NCBI RefSeq assembly: GCF_021130785.1
Contig: NC_060209.1
Span: 22,258,001 to 22,322,000, forward strand
Source: Homalodisca vitripennis
Taxonomy: Eukaryota > Arthropoda > Insecta > Hemiptera > Cicadellidae
DNA length: 64,000 nucleotides
Direction of reading: 5' to 3'
This document shows, one piece after another, positions 24,493-36,810 of the stretch. The translations under genes and the position numbers were made by a program. The notes beneath the pieces were generated by a model. It searched no databases, was not told the origin of the DNA, and saw only the letters and a list, made by a program, of their open reading frames with translations. Position 1 is the stretch's first letter. Each line of letters starts with the position of its first letter.

Positions 24493-24962
24493 GAAACAAT
24501 ATTTACAGACTTAATAGTAGGTTAGAGTATGGGATAATGTGCTGGGGAGGAACTTATTTTACGAGCTTAAAACCACCTGTTACATTGCAAAAACTATTTG
24601 TGAGATTGATTTTAAAAAAGGAAAAATTTTGTTCGTCTTTTCCATGTTTTCAACAGGTAAAGATTTTGCCACTAAGATCTCTATTTCTATATAAAGTAAT
24701 AAAAATGTTTTTTATTGGTGGAAGATTCTTAGTTCAGGAGAATATTTACACATTAAGATAAAGAAATGCAAATCAATGTCAAGTTCCGAAACCTAATTCA
24801 ACATTTTATACTAAAACGTTCAATTTTATAGCACCAAGATTATTTAATAAATTGCCGAATAACATAAAAAGTGAGACAAATTGTATAAAGTTTTTGAGGT
24901 TATTGAGAGAATGGTTAATGATTCAGCAAAACACGGAGGCATTTTTACAAATAGTAAGTTAG
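24493..24962 (+). pseudogene. LINE ORF2 carboxyl terminus with one internal stop
   Basis: A single plus-strand frame runs from about 24493 to a TAG at 24960-24962, interrupted only by TAA at 24759-24761. It reads RLEYGIMCWGG, then LQKLFVRLI, then KILPLRSLFLYK, and after the stop PRLFNKLPNNIK. This order (YGI-WG, QK-R-I, a KILP-LY block, then a 'fully-folded' LFN-LP-I block) is the standard carboxyl end of jockey/CR1-type reverse transcriptase proteins. The upstream polymerase domain is missing, consistent with 5' truncation during insertion. The limited damage suggests a fairly young copy. Confidence 0.85.
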
Positions 24963-25446
24963 TTATATTTAATTATTGTTCAATTTATATTTCAAAACTG
25001 CGTTAAAGTTGGTTGATTAGTTGTTTACTAAAAGTAGTATTATCTGGTTTTATTTTGTCTATAAATAGTAATTTTGTTATTATCTGAAATTTAATAATAG
25101 GCAGTAAGCACACTTATTGATTGTGATGTTAGATGATTTTAAATTTCTACTTCTATTTTAAATAAACTGTTTCGCTCTGAGCTCTGAAAACTTCAAGTTT
25201 ATTTCTGGTTTTATTTTAATGAAGGAACCCCTAATCAAATTAATTATAATCTTAGGGGCCCTATATTTTTCTCAAAGTTGTATTTTATTTTTAGTAAAAA
25301 TGTTATAATAAGTTTAAAAGTTAAGTTAGTATATAGGTCAGCCTGGGAAAAAAGTATATTTTGTAAAGTGATAATTGTTGACTTGATATTCATAATATTG
25401 TTTTTCATAATATTGCTATGTGCAAGAAAAATAAATAATTTGATTT
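24963..25446 (+). mobile_element. LINE 3' untranslated region and simple tail
   Basis: Follows the LINE stop codon directly and ends in ATTTGATTTGATTTGACTTGA (25437 onward), a short-repeat tail typical of CR1/jockey-like elements that do not use poly-A. Right border taken at the end of the TTTGA repeats. Confidence 0.7.
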
Positions 25447-26799
25447 GATTTGACTTGACCCGTCATAGCCCAGATTAATGTACACAGTGTTTGTGTTTTC
25501 TGTAAGTGCTGACGGAGTATAAAATTGTGTCTATACTGGAGACACAGGCAGTTATGGTAGTGCCCGTAACTACACCAGACAAAATTCCTACCAATAGTTG
25601 TATATTGTCTATATGATGCAATATAAACATATATTGAATATGTATGAAATATTATAAATTCTAATGTTGCATATCTCAGAAATAAAATACAAATACAATA
25701 ACATTTTAAAGATATGGGTGATCTTCGTAAACTTCACGTTTTGTTACTACAAATTTGTTATTTCTGCTATACTCCAATAACATCTCCATTAAACACTATC
25801 AATGCAATTAAGGATTCATAAAACCTGATAATAAATTCCAATGCTTTTGACACTTATAACCCCGACGTAGAGTTTTGGCGGGACACTGACGTCATAAAAC
25901 GTATGAAGGGCCACCGACCCTAACTGACTGTGACTCTCGAGCCAAATGGTGCTCACAGACCGTTTTACTCTTGCCAAGTGGAATTTAACCATTCCTTCAA
26001 TGTCTTTATCGTTTTCCACTACACTGTTGGGAAGAGAATCCACATTAATATTACTTAGGAAAGACATTGAAAACCGTCCATTGCTCCGCTTTAATATTAT
26101 GTCGTTCCAAAAACCCTATTGGTTGGTTTTTAAATCTATTCCACTTTTTACTTAATTATTTTAAGTACTTTTCATGAAATTTTGATCACTTGATTTAAGG
26201 ATAGGCTTATATATTTCATATAATCAAAATAACAGTTTTTCACTAGAATTCTAAACGGGTCCTCAGGGTAAAAAGCTGAAGTAAAAATTACCCAGATATG
26301 TGGGACAGAGATAACGGACGTAGCCAGCGCTTGCGGGGACTGCATAGATCTACCGCTTGTGCCGAGATATTATCCTAGTTCAAAATTAAAAGCCAACAGG
26401 TGAGTATTTTCTAATTATCTATAAGAACTGTTCGAGATGTGACTGTTAAACTAAAGATGCTTTTATTATTTTTTTATGTGGGATTAAAATACTTTTTACT
26501 ATTTATGTAAACAAATTATGAAACTGGTGCAAAAAACGTGGGCGGATTATATCTGATTTTCTCGATAGAATATAATATTTAAAACTTCAATAAACAGTTG
26601 GTAAGATATAGCTTTAAGAAACATTGAGGGTATAAAACCTCGTGTAAAAACTTTTCAGAAATCTACCTTAATGTTCAAGAGAATATTCCTTAGCGTACTC
26701 AAAATCATGTGTAGTGCTAATCCGTAGGTGAGCGAGACTTGATCATGGTTTAAATTGTTTGAGAAAAAATTTGCCTGTTGGGTTGCTTGAATGTTATTC
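25447..26799. other. Intergenic with an unrecognised ORF at 25816-26067
   Basis: The minus-strand 83-codon frame (25816-26067) lies in somewhat GC-richer DNA containing TGACGTCA near 25888. The opposite strand is also open over part of it (25946-26155). No domain recognised. The remainder is AT-rich without visible features. Confidence 0.3.
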
Positions 26800-27110
26800 A
26801 ATTATCTGGCTATAGTTGTTATAAATTCTGTTTGTGTTATTTTTATCGTTAACTGTAGATTTATTGCTTTATTTATTGTTGGAACTTTATAGTTTATTCT
26901 TGTTAAATATTGTTATGGTTTATTTCTATCTGTATCGCTGTTCATAGTTTATTTATCTTGTTATCTACCGTCTGTAGTTATTCTCTTTGTTATTTATGTG
27001 TATATTCATTCTCTCTGTTACGTACTGTTACATAGCTTTTCCTCTGTTACGCTGTTACAAATAGTTTATTCCATGTTACTTTGTTAGGTATTTAAATTAT
27101 GTCCAGGTTT
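26800..27110. repeat. T-rich degenerate short repeat
   Basis: Words such as TAGTTTATT, TTGTTAT and CTGTTAC recur roughly every 30-40 bp, suggesting a heavily decayed minisatellite. Unit length is uncertain. Confidence 0.4.
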
Positions 27111-28779
27111 TTTTAATTTATTTTTATTTTTGGCGTGAGGAAAATTTTTGAAACTATTATAAATTTGAACGTGTATGCTTAGTGTGAGAGTTATTATTCT
27201 ATTTGTGTTGCAACTGACTTGCTTTATTATGGTGGATACCACTTGGTAATATTATTATTTATATTTATAGTTTAGTAGGTATATTATTGCAGTCTTTCTG
27301 GTCAGTTGTTTCTATGTCTTGTATTGTCAGCTATGCCGTCTTATTGTGTCAAATGTGTTGCAAGAATTATAATGGTTTACCGTTGGAAATGAATAAATGA
27401 ATAAGAGAGAGACGATAACAATGGCAAAATGAAACTTAAAGGTGAAGTTGTCTACTAATAACTGAGGAAGTAGGTAAAACAGAGATAACAAACGTCACGA
27501 AAATGAGGCTCGTTGCAACTATACCAGGGCATCTGTGAAAGGAAAAACGTATGTGAGGTAAACGTAAGGTCCAACTCCGGTATACAAATACCACCAAACA
27601 TCATCTGCAGTCAATTGTAAAAATTAGTGTCATTAGCCCAATGGAAATAACATTTCTCAGCAGGTCACTTCAAGATGTAATATAAATAGAATAATAATAA
27701 TTGTAGTGAATATTGATTTTTAAATACATTCCCTAGAAATTATCCTTTGTGAAAAACACATGTATAAACATATTTTTGTACAGGTTTAGGAATCAGAAAC
27801 AGTTCTAATGCATTTGTAACTGTTTTCCAGTAAAGCAAACAGAGAAGAAAGAACTAACCTTATGGCAAAAACAATGGCGACAATATTCCAAAAGATCTTT
27901 TAAATGAACACCAATCCAGTTGAGTTCTGAGATTGGAACTTGCTTTCTGTCCCAATTGAAACGGTTCAGGATAGCTTCTGTTAGCAAGAAGATGACCTAT
28001 GAACGTCATGGGACTGAAGCTTTGTGGTTTCATGATTATACAACTGATTACAGAAGGGGAAGCCTCATGTAATCAAGGGGTTGTTTATTGAACCACATGA
28101 CAATTATTATAAATTAGGAATTTGTGTCAATTGGGTGTCAAGTGTACGGAGAGCTTTTTTTATCAACAGGGCTCTTGAAATTAACTCTCGCTCAAAAACC
28201 GCATCAGCCCATGCATCACACCCTCTCCGGACCCTATCTCTATTACTTGTAACTTTAAAGTTCTTTTGAGTTCCCAAATGAACTCAGATACTATTACTTC
28301 TCCGGAGCAACACTGATAGTAAAACAAGAGATCCCGTAAGACACTCCATGTTTCATAACTGGCTCCCATCGTACTGATAGTCTCTGAAATTGCCAGACAT
28401 GTGTTGTCTTGGATCAACTTGGACCATAAATATCTCTAATAAACTTGGCCATCCATCGGCCCCGTGTCTCTCGCCTCCAACGATCTCGCCAGTCCTCTAG
28501 TGCTCGGGATCAGAGTGGATGACTATCACATCTCCATCGTAAACCCAGCTTTACTCTCATAAGACAGAATATGTATATGAATATAGTGTGCAACAACAAG
28601 AACTGATTGTTCGGCTATTTCGTGGGTACTCTTTCTCTGATAACTACATCTTCGTCCATTCTGAAATAATTGCGTCCACCGATAAACTCAAACTTTTTTT
28701 GTTCTGAGGGAAAAAGACGGTTTGTTCCGCGCTTAGTCCGAAAAAGGACCTTTGCGCTTCCCTTTCTTAAATTTGTGTC
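27111..28779. other. Intergenic; right part may be LINE 3' region
   Basis: No motif recognised in 27111-28080. From about 28180 to 28779 the minus strand lies directly downstream of a LINE RNase H-type fragment and is GC-richer than the background. It may be the 3' part of that element. A 78-codon minus frame (28181-28417) has no known domain. Confidence 0.35.
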
Positions 28780-29060
28780 CTCAAAATCTGAGGATTTTAC
28801 AGAAGCCTATCAGATTTGAAGACTCCTGTTCTCTGAAATCATTGGGGCTGAGGAGACATGTATGCTCCAAGGAATCGTTTCCGAATTTTTGTAGTGGCAG
28901 ACAATTTAACCAAATATGCTCTGCTGATTCCTCCTCTTTTCCGCAGAGCCTACATTCGTCAGTCTGACTATGTCCCACCCTCATAAGATGTTTCCTTAGA
29001 AGGGCCATGTCCTGTCAACATCCCTAATATCAGTCTTTATCCTCATTACTCTGATCTAGG
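28780..29060 (-). pseudogene. LINE carboxyl-terminal fragment (RNase H / zinc-knuckle region)
   Basis: The minus-strand frame at 28781-29008 contains LRKHLMRVGHSQTDECRLCG followed by EEESAEHIWLNC: a CxxC-H-C zinc knuckle in the form seen after the RNase H domain of insect non-LTR retrotransposons. Upstream DNA on the same strand continues the similarity in another frame (a TGHG-like block near 29010), indicating a frameshift. No polymerase domain was found beside it. Confidence 0.75.
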
Positions 29061-29450
29061 AATCTGATTATCTCAAACATTACAAAAGAACGAAGTGTTT
29101 GACGAAGTACTTGAGCAGACACCGCTTACTATCCACAAGTTCATTAGAAGGTTCATTTGATCTATTCACTTCAGAAAAGATCAAATTCTTTTCGGGATCT
29201 TACTTTAATGGATGCTCCAAGCCATTATTATGAACATTACTGAGTAGTAGGACATAATAACCCAGGAGAAGAACTATCAATTTTTCTCTGAGTTTGTTTC
29301 TCCTCCACACTAATGCTGTTCTTGGAACTCATGATGAGTGAAAAGAAACAAATTTGTGAAGGTCATTTTACCTCCTACTTAAAGATATCCACTCTTATTC
29401 TTATATCCAACCTACATTGAAAAAGGTTGCAGATAATGAACGTTGACACT
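29061..29450. other. Intergenic, nothing recognised
   Basis: Possibly more of the LINE relic on the minus strand. No motif recognised. Confidence 0.35.
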
Positions 29451-29800
29451 GAATGTTAAGTTTAGCTCCAGTTCACCTTCATCTCACGTGCAGCATTTGA
29501 AATCGTATGCTGTTGCAGACTTGTCTTCTGAAATCTGAATTCATGTTCGTCTGAAGGGATCCAAAACAGTCGGTGACGGAGAACGTAGAAGCTCAAACCG
29601 AAACCCCCGCACCATTTCGACATAAGGGATACCCAGACTACAAAAATTAGTGCAACCTAGGTGAAGAGCATGCTCATTGTCTCATCAGGTGCACAATTGC
29701 GTGCACTATGATGATCCCAAAGCACGGAGGAGCAGCCGAGTCTTCTACACATAAAATTCTACATCTCAAAACTCAACAACTGGAGCTAAACTCAACATTC
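29451..29800. mobile_element. 350-bp non-autonomous element with inverted ends (TTTAGCTCCAGTT family)
   Basis: The ends at 29451-29473 and 29778-29800 are reverse complements with one mismatch over 23 bases, each carrying GTTTAGCTCCAGTT. The interior has no significant open frame. Parts of it recur at 23841-24012 and 53597-53835. This fits a small non-autonomous DNA transposon (MITE). The superfamily is unknown because no clear target duplication flanks it. Confidence 0.7.
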
Positions 29801-30299
29801 CGCATAAAATCAACCCTTCCCATGGTGGGAGTATGGTACTTCCGTTATGGTTAAGTTGTAATAAAAGTTTGAAAATTACCATTGTTAAAATCAAAGAGCT
29901 TCTTTTAAAAAATATCTACATCTGTGATCCTGGATCAATATCTATTAATGCTTTGCAAATCTTTCTAGTACTGTACTGATTGGGTAATTATTTTCATTGA
30001 GTAGTTTTCTGTGTCTTTCATAGAATGGATGTTGGTACCACTGAATGAATTTATTGAGTGGATCAGGTGAATTTGAAGATTTAACTTACTTTCTCTTTAA
30101 ACATTTTAATTCGCAACCTTACGTCGTTTAGTCACGTATGCAACATTTGGAGGCTTTCTACAGAAACGGGATAAAAGTGTATAAGAATATTCATTCCAGC
30201 AATAATTTTATTTCGACTTCATACTGTCATCTCGACTTTTGTAAACATTTTCAGTTACCAGTTTATTATTTTAATAGCGCATGGTCAGAGAGGACGAGA
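29801..30299. other. Intergenic, nothing recognised
   Basis: AT-rich with no coding, RNA or repeat signal seen. Confidence 0.45.
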
Positions 30300-30375
30300 T
30301 ATGGAACAACGTGTGGGAGAGAGAGGGAGAGAGCTCCATCGATTCTCTCTCCCTGTCCCTCCCACACTCCGTGTT
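30300..30375. repeat. Imperfect GA/TC foldback
   Basis: GTGTGGGAGAGAGAGGGAGA near 30309 faces TCTCTCTCCCTGTCCCTCCC ending near 30366, so the strand can fold into a long imperfect purine-pyrimidine stem around an ATCGAT centre. A C run of about 12 lies downstream at 30484-30496. Pyrimidine-rich open frames here are not credible genes. Confidence 0.6.
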
Positions 30376-30938
30376 TATGATGCTCGGGACAACTTAATTG
30401 AGTACAGCCATCTTATCGGATTTACTTTCAAAGAACTCATCCCTTTCCCTCCCTCTTCACCGACACATCCTTCTTCCACCTACCCCCCCCCCCCTCCAAC
30501 CATACGACCCACCGAGCCTACTATGTTACTTTGTAATATTACCTACAAAGAATAATTTCCTGTTGTATTCAGTTATTACTTTAATAACACAATGATGAAA
30601 AATATACTATGAAATAGAATTTTATTAATATGTTTATTTATATTATAAATAAATATAAATTTTTATCGGAAATATAATTAATAGCACACCTGTAAAAACA
30701 TTTCTCGCAATATTTCTTAACTCCTCACCCATTTAACTATGCCCACTAAATATGTATAACTGGTACATGACATGTAACTACTTCCGTTTCGTATCATAAG
30801 TGATTTGATTACTTTTAATGTTAGGATACTCCACATTTTTCTAAGATGGTTACTGAAAGCGTGGGAGCTATTTAATCAAATATATACAATGTTGACGAAA
30901 AATTGCAGGCGAAGCCGCGAGCAAATGCTGTTTTTTTA
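30376..30938. other. Intergenic, nothing recognised
   Basis: Pyrimidine-rich to about 30520, then AT-rich up to the transposon end. Confidence 0.45.
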
Positions 30939-30940
30939 TA

Positions 30941-31804
30941 CAGGGTGTAAAACAGTCCTGCACGGACTTGATAATTTCCGAACGATTATAGGTAAAGCAA
31001 TAACACTTGTTACATCATTAATGTACCTATAAATGTACTTTTAAGTAAGTACTATATTTTTGGCATGTCAGGGGGATGGCCTGCAAGGAACCAGTAAGAA
31101 ATCTTAAATGACAGCAAAGGTTGAGTGGTACATAAAATTTAAGGTATTAATTAGTAGAGTACAACGCCGCAAATTCGACCTAAAAGGCTTAACTCTTTAA
31201 AAAATTACGCTGGTTTAGTTTGAAACATTTACAATGTAGGTCCTGTTCTAGATTGTTTATTCTTCTTATCTTCAGTCAAATTGTGAAGGATAAATTTAGT
31301 AAAGGAATACTGGACTTATGAAATAGTTTTTAAGGTAGTTAGTGGCTCTTCACATCCAATGGAGGATGGTTTACAAGGAGTTCGGAAAAAATTTTAACGT
31401 AAGCATAGCTCAAGATGTACATTGTTTTAAAGTGTAATGTAAGATGTACATCTAGTGAAGTCCAAAGCCCAACTTAAAAATAAGAATTTTCTATTATAAT
31501 AACTGATATCATGTTTTTCCTGTAGCATTCATCTATGCTAAACAACCTCTTTGTAATTATGTATACTTTGAGCTAAGCTTACGGTAAAAACTCCTTATGG
31601 ACCATACTACTCGTCCTATGCTATGAAGATGCATTTCAGATTTTCTTCTGACTCCTTGCCGGCCATCCTATTCACATGACTAAAAAATGGTAGTTACTTA
31701 AAAAAGTAGATTTATAGGTGCAGTAATTATGTAAAAAGTTTTTTTGCTTCACCTGTAATCTTTCAGGAGTTACAAAGCCAGTGCGGGACTTATTTTATAC
31801 CTTG
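30941..31804. mobile_element. CAGGGTG-type element, degenerate and nested (864 bp)
   Basis: Starts CAGGGTGTAAAACAG after TA (30939-30940). It ends with the decayed reverse complement (ATACCTTG) before TA (31805-31806). Outer arms of ~190 bp remain alignable. Blocks shared with the elements at 36522 and 55021 lie at nearly the same offsets: GGGGGATGGCC at +130 and CCGCAAA at +226. A second, inner inverted pair (about 31353-31412 against 31568-31615) repeats the same subterminal block, suggesting one such element inserted into another or a duplicated arm. No transposase remains. Confidence 0.75.
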
Positions 31805-31806
31805 TA

Positions 31807-32994
31807 TATTTGAACATGTATGTCAGTTAGAGTTTATTAATTTTCTGCTAAATAAAACAGTATCAAGAATATCAAATGATGTTAACGAGACAACAATTAA
31901 ATCAAGTTACTACCTGAAGTTATCCTTCAGGGTGAAATAAAACGCTGTCCTGAAATAAAAGGATTGTACAAATTAAAACCTGTAATAACATAAGTATTAT
32001 AGAAAACACAAATTTGTAATCTTCAAAATTAATGTCGAATACTCAAATATGTAGGTAAGATATTTATGGAACATTATAGCATGTAATTGATATTAGTCTA
32101 TAATTTTCTAATTGATTGACTCAAACTGTTTTTATTATATTTTTTTATTTAAAATGGTCGTTTAGATGATATTTTGGGTGGTTTGGTAACTAACTATAGG
32201 GTTTATAAGAAACATTTATACTTCTTGTTCATCTTGAGTCAGTATTAATTATACTTTTGAATGATACTCGAAATTTGAAGTTTTAAAAACATATCAGTCG
32301 TAAAGTGAATGTTTTGAAGCCCCTCTCTCAGGATATAGTTTTACCGCCCTTCTAACAAAAATACCACAGGAGATGCAGAGTTTCAGTTTGGCGCACTTGC
32401 TCTTAGGTTCGTAGAAACAATACAGGCAATGCAAGACGATAGAAATATTTTTCGGGTTCAGTTATGCTTTCGAACTACGAACGAATATTACTATTAAGAT
32501 AGGCAGAGACCATACTAATTATTCAACTTGATATCTGAGACACATTCTAAAAAGGAAACTTTAAAATCACAACCGGTATTAGTTTTCAAACTGAGTTCTA
32601 ATGTCATTATTGAAACTTGAATTTAAAACTTATTCCATTTATACCATGCCCATTAATGATTACATTTTGAAATTGTATCTACTGTAATAGATTGATTACT
32701 TTACAGTATGAAACTTTGTTGTTATCTTAGGACAAGAAGCTGCAAAATTGCACAAAATAACAAGTAATTGTTAATCAAATTCATTAAAGCACGATAAAAT
32801 TGCATTTAATAATTTTTCATTATTTTTTTTTTTTAGAAAAGTAATCCCTGGATACCTTAGATACTACTTTAGCGATTAAAAGTAGTAAAAAATCGCACGA
32901 ATCCGCTTAAAAATAAGGTCAAGACGACGTTTTGAAAGTAACATTGGGCATATGGGACTAACCTCGCGATTCTCTAGGGGTACTGCGCCCTCTT
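31807..32994. other. AT-rich stretch, nothing recognised
   Basis: No coding, RNA or shared-repeat signal seen. Confidence 0.5.
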
Positions 32995-33222
32995 AAAAGG
33001 CTGCTTCCAGAGTGACAGGGTATTCTGGATGGGTAAGGTTGGGGCCAGGGACCGCCTCCTGTCAAGATCCATGAGGAAGAATTTAGGGTATTAATCTCAA
33101 ACATGTCTCTTTGGAAAAAGGGGGAAGCCAGCTCTGAATCAGCCTCTCCAGTCAAAACAGGCAGCGGGTGACACAGACTCATGTATAGGCTAGCAAGAAC
33201 CTTTGACACCTAGAACCCCATC
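32995..33222 (+). repeat. Dispersed ~330-bp repeat family, copy 3 (right end missing)
   Basis: Matches copy 2 from the GCTGCTTCCRGAGT block through CAGCCTCTCCAGTCAAA to the GGCTAGCAAGAACCTTTGA block, then stops. The final ~100 bp with CATCTCCCGCAGTA is absent. An 83-codon minus-strand frame reads through it but reflects the repeat. Confidence 0.7.
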
Positions 33223-35490
33223 ATCTTTATATTATTATGCTAAAATAGGCAAGGACCATACATACAAGAATCATCTAAATTCATCAAGAAGCTGCAAATT
33301 TGCACAAAATAGCACGTTGTTGTTAATAAACTAAAACATATATTGCCGAAATTAAAACAATGATTTTATATCTAAAAGTATTTTTTGTTTAAATATCACC
33401 CTATTTTGTTAAATATCTCGTTAATACTTGATCCAATCAGTCTATGCGCCTTGATTTGCTCGCGATCTGGCTTGTAGTAGGTTAAGTTGAATTAGTATCA
33501 CACTATTATATAATAAGAAGAAAAGTTGTTGCTGCAATCTAGATTCATCATCTCTTGTACCACACCCAACATACTTATATTTGGCTGCATTCATCGTTTA
33601 CAATGTTTGTCTCATAGCTCATTGTGTAACTACTTATTAATATGTAACTAATCATTGTTAGTGTTTTTGCTATTTGGGACGTGCTATTAAATGTTAAAAA
33701 TATATAACACCTGACATTTTAAAATTTTATAACGGAGAAAAAAAATAAAAGCCGTATTTTTCGTGAACATTTTTAATATTTTTTGAAGCGATATAACTCG
33801 AAAAGTAAGTGGTGGATTTTAATTATGTTTACTTTGTCAATTTGATAAAGCCGAGCATGAATTTACATAGAATCAAGTTACTTAAAAATAACTATTTTTA
33901 ACTTTTTGTTTTTATTTAAGGTATTTGAAAATTTCAGGTATAAATCTACTAGTTTTAGGTACATATTTAAAGAGTGTGGTAATAGTTTTAATAAAATACT
34001 TCAAATATTTCTTGGGAAATATTGATTCTAATTCCTAAAACATGAGCTTGTAGAAAACAGTAGTTAAATGAAAAAGTTCACTAAAATGATGTAAAAACAA
34101 ATAACATTTTCTTAGTAAATGAAGCAAAAGTTGTTTTAATCTTTATAGGTGACTATTTAATTGCATTGTACATTTACAACGTACATATACACCGGTAAAT
34201 AACACACCTAAACTGAAACCAAATTAAGAAATTTGTCCGTTTTCACCCAAAACTGTGAAAATTCGCCAGCTACGTACGGTTCATTCTTATTGTTATTTCT
34301 TCCTTTCTTCTTGTAAAATTTGTTGGCTGTCTCAATTTTGTTCTGTATTTAGTAAATTTCATGTTTTTACACGAGTCTCTGGAAGTTTTAGTCTACTCTT
34401 GCCGAACGCCTACCCACGATTTAGTGGGTGGCACCCAGGACTTAGTTCCACTGATCGCTAAAGGGCTATTTTTTTAGAGGCAAATATAGATTTTGAGCAT
34501 TTTGTCCAAATTACCCCATGCAGCGCCTCTTAATTGTCTCTCCAGTAACACATCTTTCTAGTAATACGTTACTGGCTAGTCTATAGAATAGAAGAAGTAT
34601 TTTAATAACAACTCTCAATCAAAGGAATTTTAATTGTGATTATATATGATTTTTGCATTTTATCCTGTTAGGCATTTTGCGTGTTTTGCATTGTCATAAG
34701 AAGGATAAAATTACGTAAATAGCAGTCTTCTACTTTTGAACATCTTAGGTTATTTTGTTTGGCATTACTATAGTTAGTCAATTTGTCAATGGTTGTGGCT
34801 TTCAAAAGTCCGTAGGTCTTACTGCCCAAAGATGCCGCTTTGCACGAATTGTTAGATACAATGTTTCTCAGGCTTGTGCCTAGACAATAACAACGGGGTT
34901 CAAGCACTTAACCTTTTAAATTTCTAAAAGTTTGCAAACCTCGACGTTATTTAGATGGCCAAATTTGTTTAGTAACCATCAGAAGCTACCGTAGTGTACC
35001 TGGAACAGCTTTTTTTCAGATCGTGTCCAAAACCGCTCAGCTGATATCCGGTTCCGTAGCAGTAAAAATGTAGTCAGCTGGTTTACATTCTCTAAAATGT
35101 ACTTTAGCGGATTTTCATCGACACATATATTTGGCCAATGTACAAAGCCAAATTCTTTCTAACTTCCCAACAAGCTTCTCAGGAATTGAATTAACTATTA
35201 AAGTGCTAACCTAGAATTGTACAAGGACATAACCTCACTTCCATCATCATCATCACTACTACTTATTTACACAGTTGTCACTAGTTGTATAGGATCAACA
35301 ATCGTAAAGATAAAAACAAAGATAAAGTTGTTTTAATTGAAAAAAACTAAATACTATATAGCTTATAAACTAAGTGGAAATCGAAAACAAATTCTTCGTC
35401 TTGAACTTAGAACCACGCATAGAATTTGAAAATGCATAGCCAGTCCAACGTTTTTGTTACTCTCTGTATAGTTTATATATAGGGTGTATG
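33223..35490. other. AT-rich stretch with short unrecognised ORFs
   Basis: Frames at 34255-34461 (plus) and 34668-34907 (minus) show no recognised domain. Near 33780 the phrase GCGATATAACTCGAAAA resembles words found inside some insect transposons, but no ends were located. Confidence 0.4.
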
Positions 35491-35494
35491 TATA

Positions 35495-35840
35495 TTTTGC
35501 TAATTTTCCCCGCTTATAGCGTGTAAAAATATAAAAAAATGTTGTTCACGCATTCAAAATTTGTGAAAATTGATTTCTATTGTATTTTTATTACGAAGAT
35601 GAATATATTACATAGTATAAAAACTGCCATAACCAAAAACAGTTGTAACTATTGAAAAATAAAACGGAAACCAAATTTCTGTATTACAAAACAGGGACTT
35701 TGCTAATTTTGGCTACTTGCAGTTCGAACAAAAAGTTTTTTACGCATTCGAAGGTTGTAAAATTAATATTTATTGTATTTCCATTACGATCACGACCTAA
35801 AGAACAAAAATATGCAAAACAATTGTTTTTAAATTAGTTG
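35495..35840. repeat. Diverged tandem duplication, period ~202 bp
   Basis: TGCTAATTTT, ACGCATTC and TATTGTATTT-CATTACGA occur in the same order in two adjacent ~150-bp segments starting near 35499 and 35701, with many differences. Confidence 0.55.
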
Positions 35841-36172
35841 TTTTGGGGGATTTGGGCCATTTTTAGAAGCAAAATTCTTTAGATGATAACATGATTATTT
35901 TCCAAGCGTCATACTGATGACGTCCCTTAATACCTTTATAATGTTTAACATTTGCCGATTCTGGACATTTAATGTTTTCCTTGTGCATAGTTCAACAACC
36001 TTTTTTAGAATTTGCCGTTTAGAAAGTCACGATAACTTAAAACAATGTTTTATGAATTTAATTATTTATTAATGAGTCTAAGTACACACGCATTTTACCC
36101 AACACAAACATATTGTAGTGTAACATTGTTTTGCAAAACCAACAATTGAAATTTCTTCAGTTACTTACGTAG
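35841..36172. other. Intergenic, nothing recognised
   Basis: AT-rich between two repeats. No feature seen. Confidence 0.45.
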
Positions 36173-36519
36173 GTAATAAAATGTAGGTAGACATTTATAG
36201 TACATTAGATAATTTCATATATTACATATAGCGAGATAGTTATTGCATATTAGGTAGTTACATATATTATATGTAGGTAGACATTTATAGTACATTAGAT
36301 AATTTCATATATTACATATAGCGAGATAGTTATTGCATATTAGGTAGTTACATATATTATATGTAGTTAGACAGTTATTGTACATTGGGTTAATTACATA
36401 TAGCTAGATTATTATAGTTACACATATTATATGTACCTAAATAGTTATTGTACATTACTTCTTTACATATATTATATGTAGTTATACAGTTACTGTGTAT
36501 TAGGTATTTACATATATTA
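36173..36519. repeat. 45-bp tandem array, left part (split by a transposon)
   Basis: Units resemble ACATATATTATATGTAGGTA followed by GACATTTATAGTACATTAG. The first 180 bp is a perfect 90-bp dimer repeat (36181 and 36271); later units are diverged. The array resumes at 38782 after the mariner-like element, so that element inserted at a TA inside it. Confidence 0.85.
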
Positions 36520-36521
36520 TA

Positions 36522-36810
36522 CAGGGTGGAAAAAAAGTATGAAAACGCTTTCACTAATTTTGTATGGCTTCACTTATACAAATTAAATTTTGTACATCAC
36601 CACTGGTATTAAGAACCTAGTTTTTGAGACCAGTGGGGACATTTTATCTTTTCAGGGGGACGGCCCGTGAGGAGTCGGACGAAAATCTTAAATGTAAGCA
36701 TAGGCCGAGTTTGGTATCAAATTAAAGGTCTAGTAAAGAGGAACTCATTACCGCAAACCGCACATAAAAAGGTTGACCCTATCCAGAGTACGGGCCGTAT
36801 GAATTTCATG
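36522..36810 (+). repeat. Left terminal inverted repeat of the mariner-like element
   Basis: About 289 bp, complementary to 38491-38779 with scattered mismatches. It carries the conserved subterminal blocks at 36655-36665 and 36751-36762. Confidence 0.9.

Noticed and set aside
30301..30555. Proline-rich protein frames near the GA/TC foldback
   Set aside because: They follow from pyrimidine-rich sequence and a C run; no motif or gene context.
32958..33209. 83-codon minus-strand gene
   Set aside because: It lies wholly within a dispersed repeat copy, and the other copies do not keep it open.
35480..35500. Another CAGGGTG-type end (ATATAGGGTGTATG)
   Set aside because: Lacks the C after TA and none of the subterminal blocks follows at the expected offsets.
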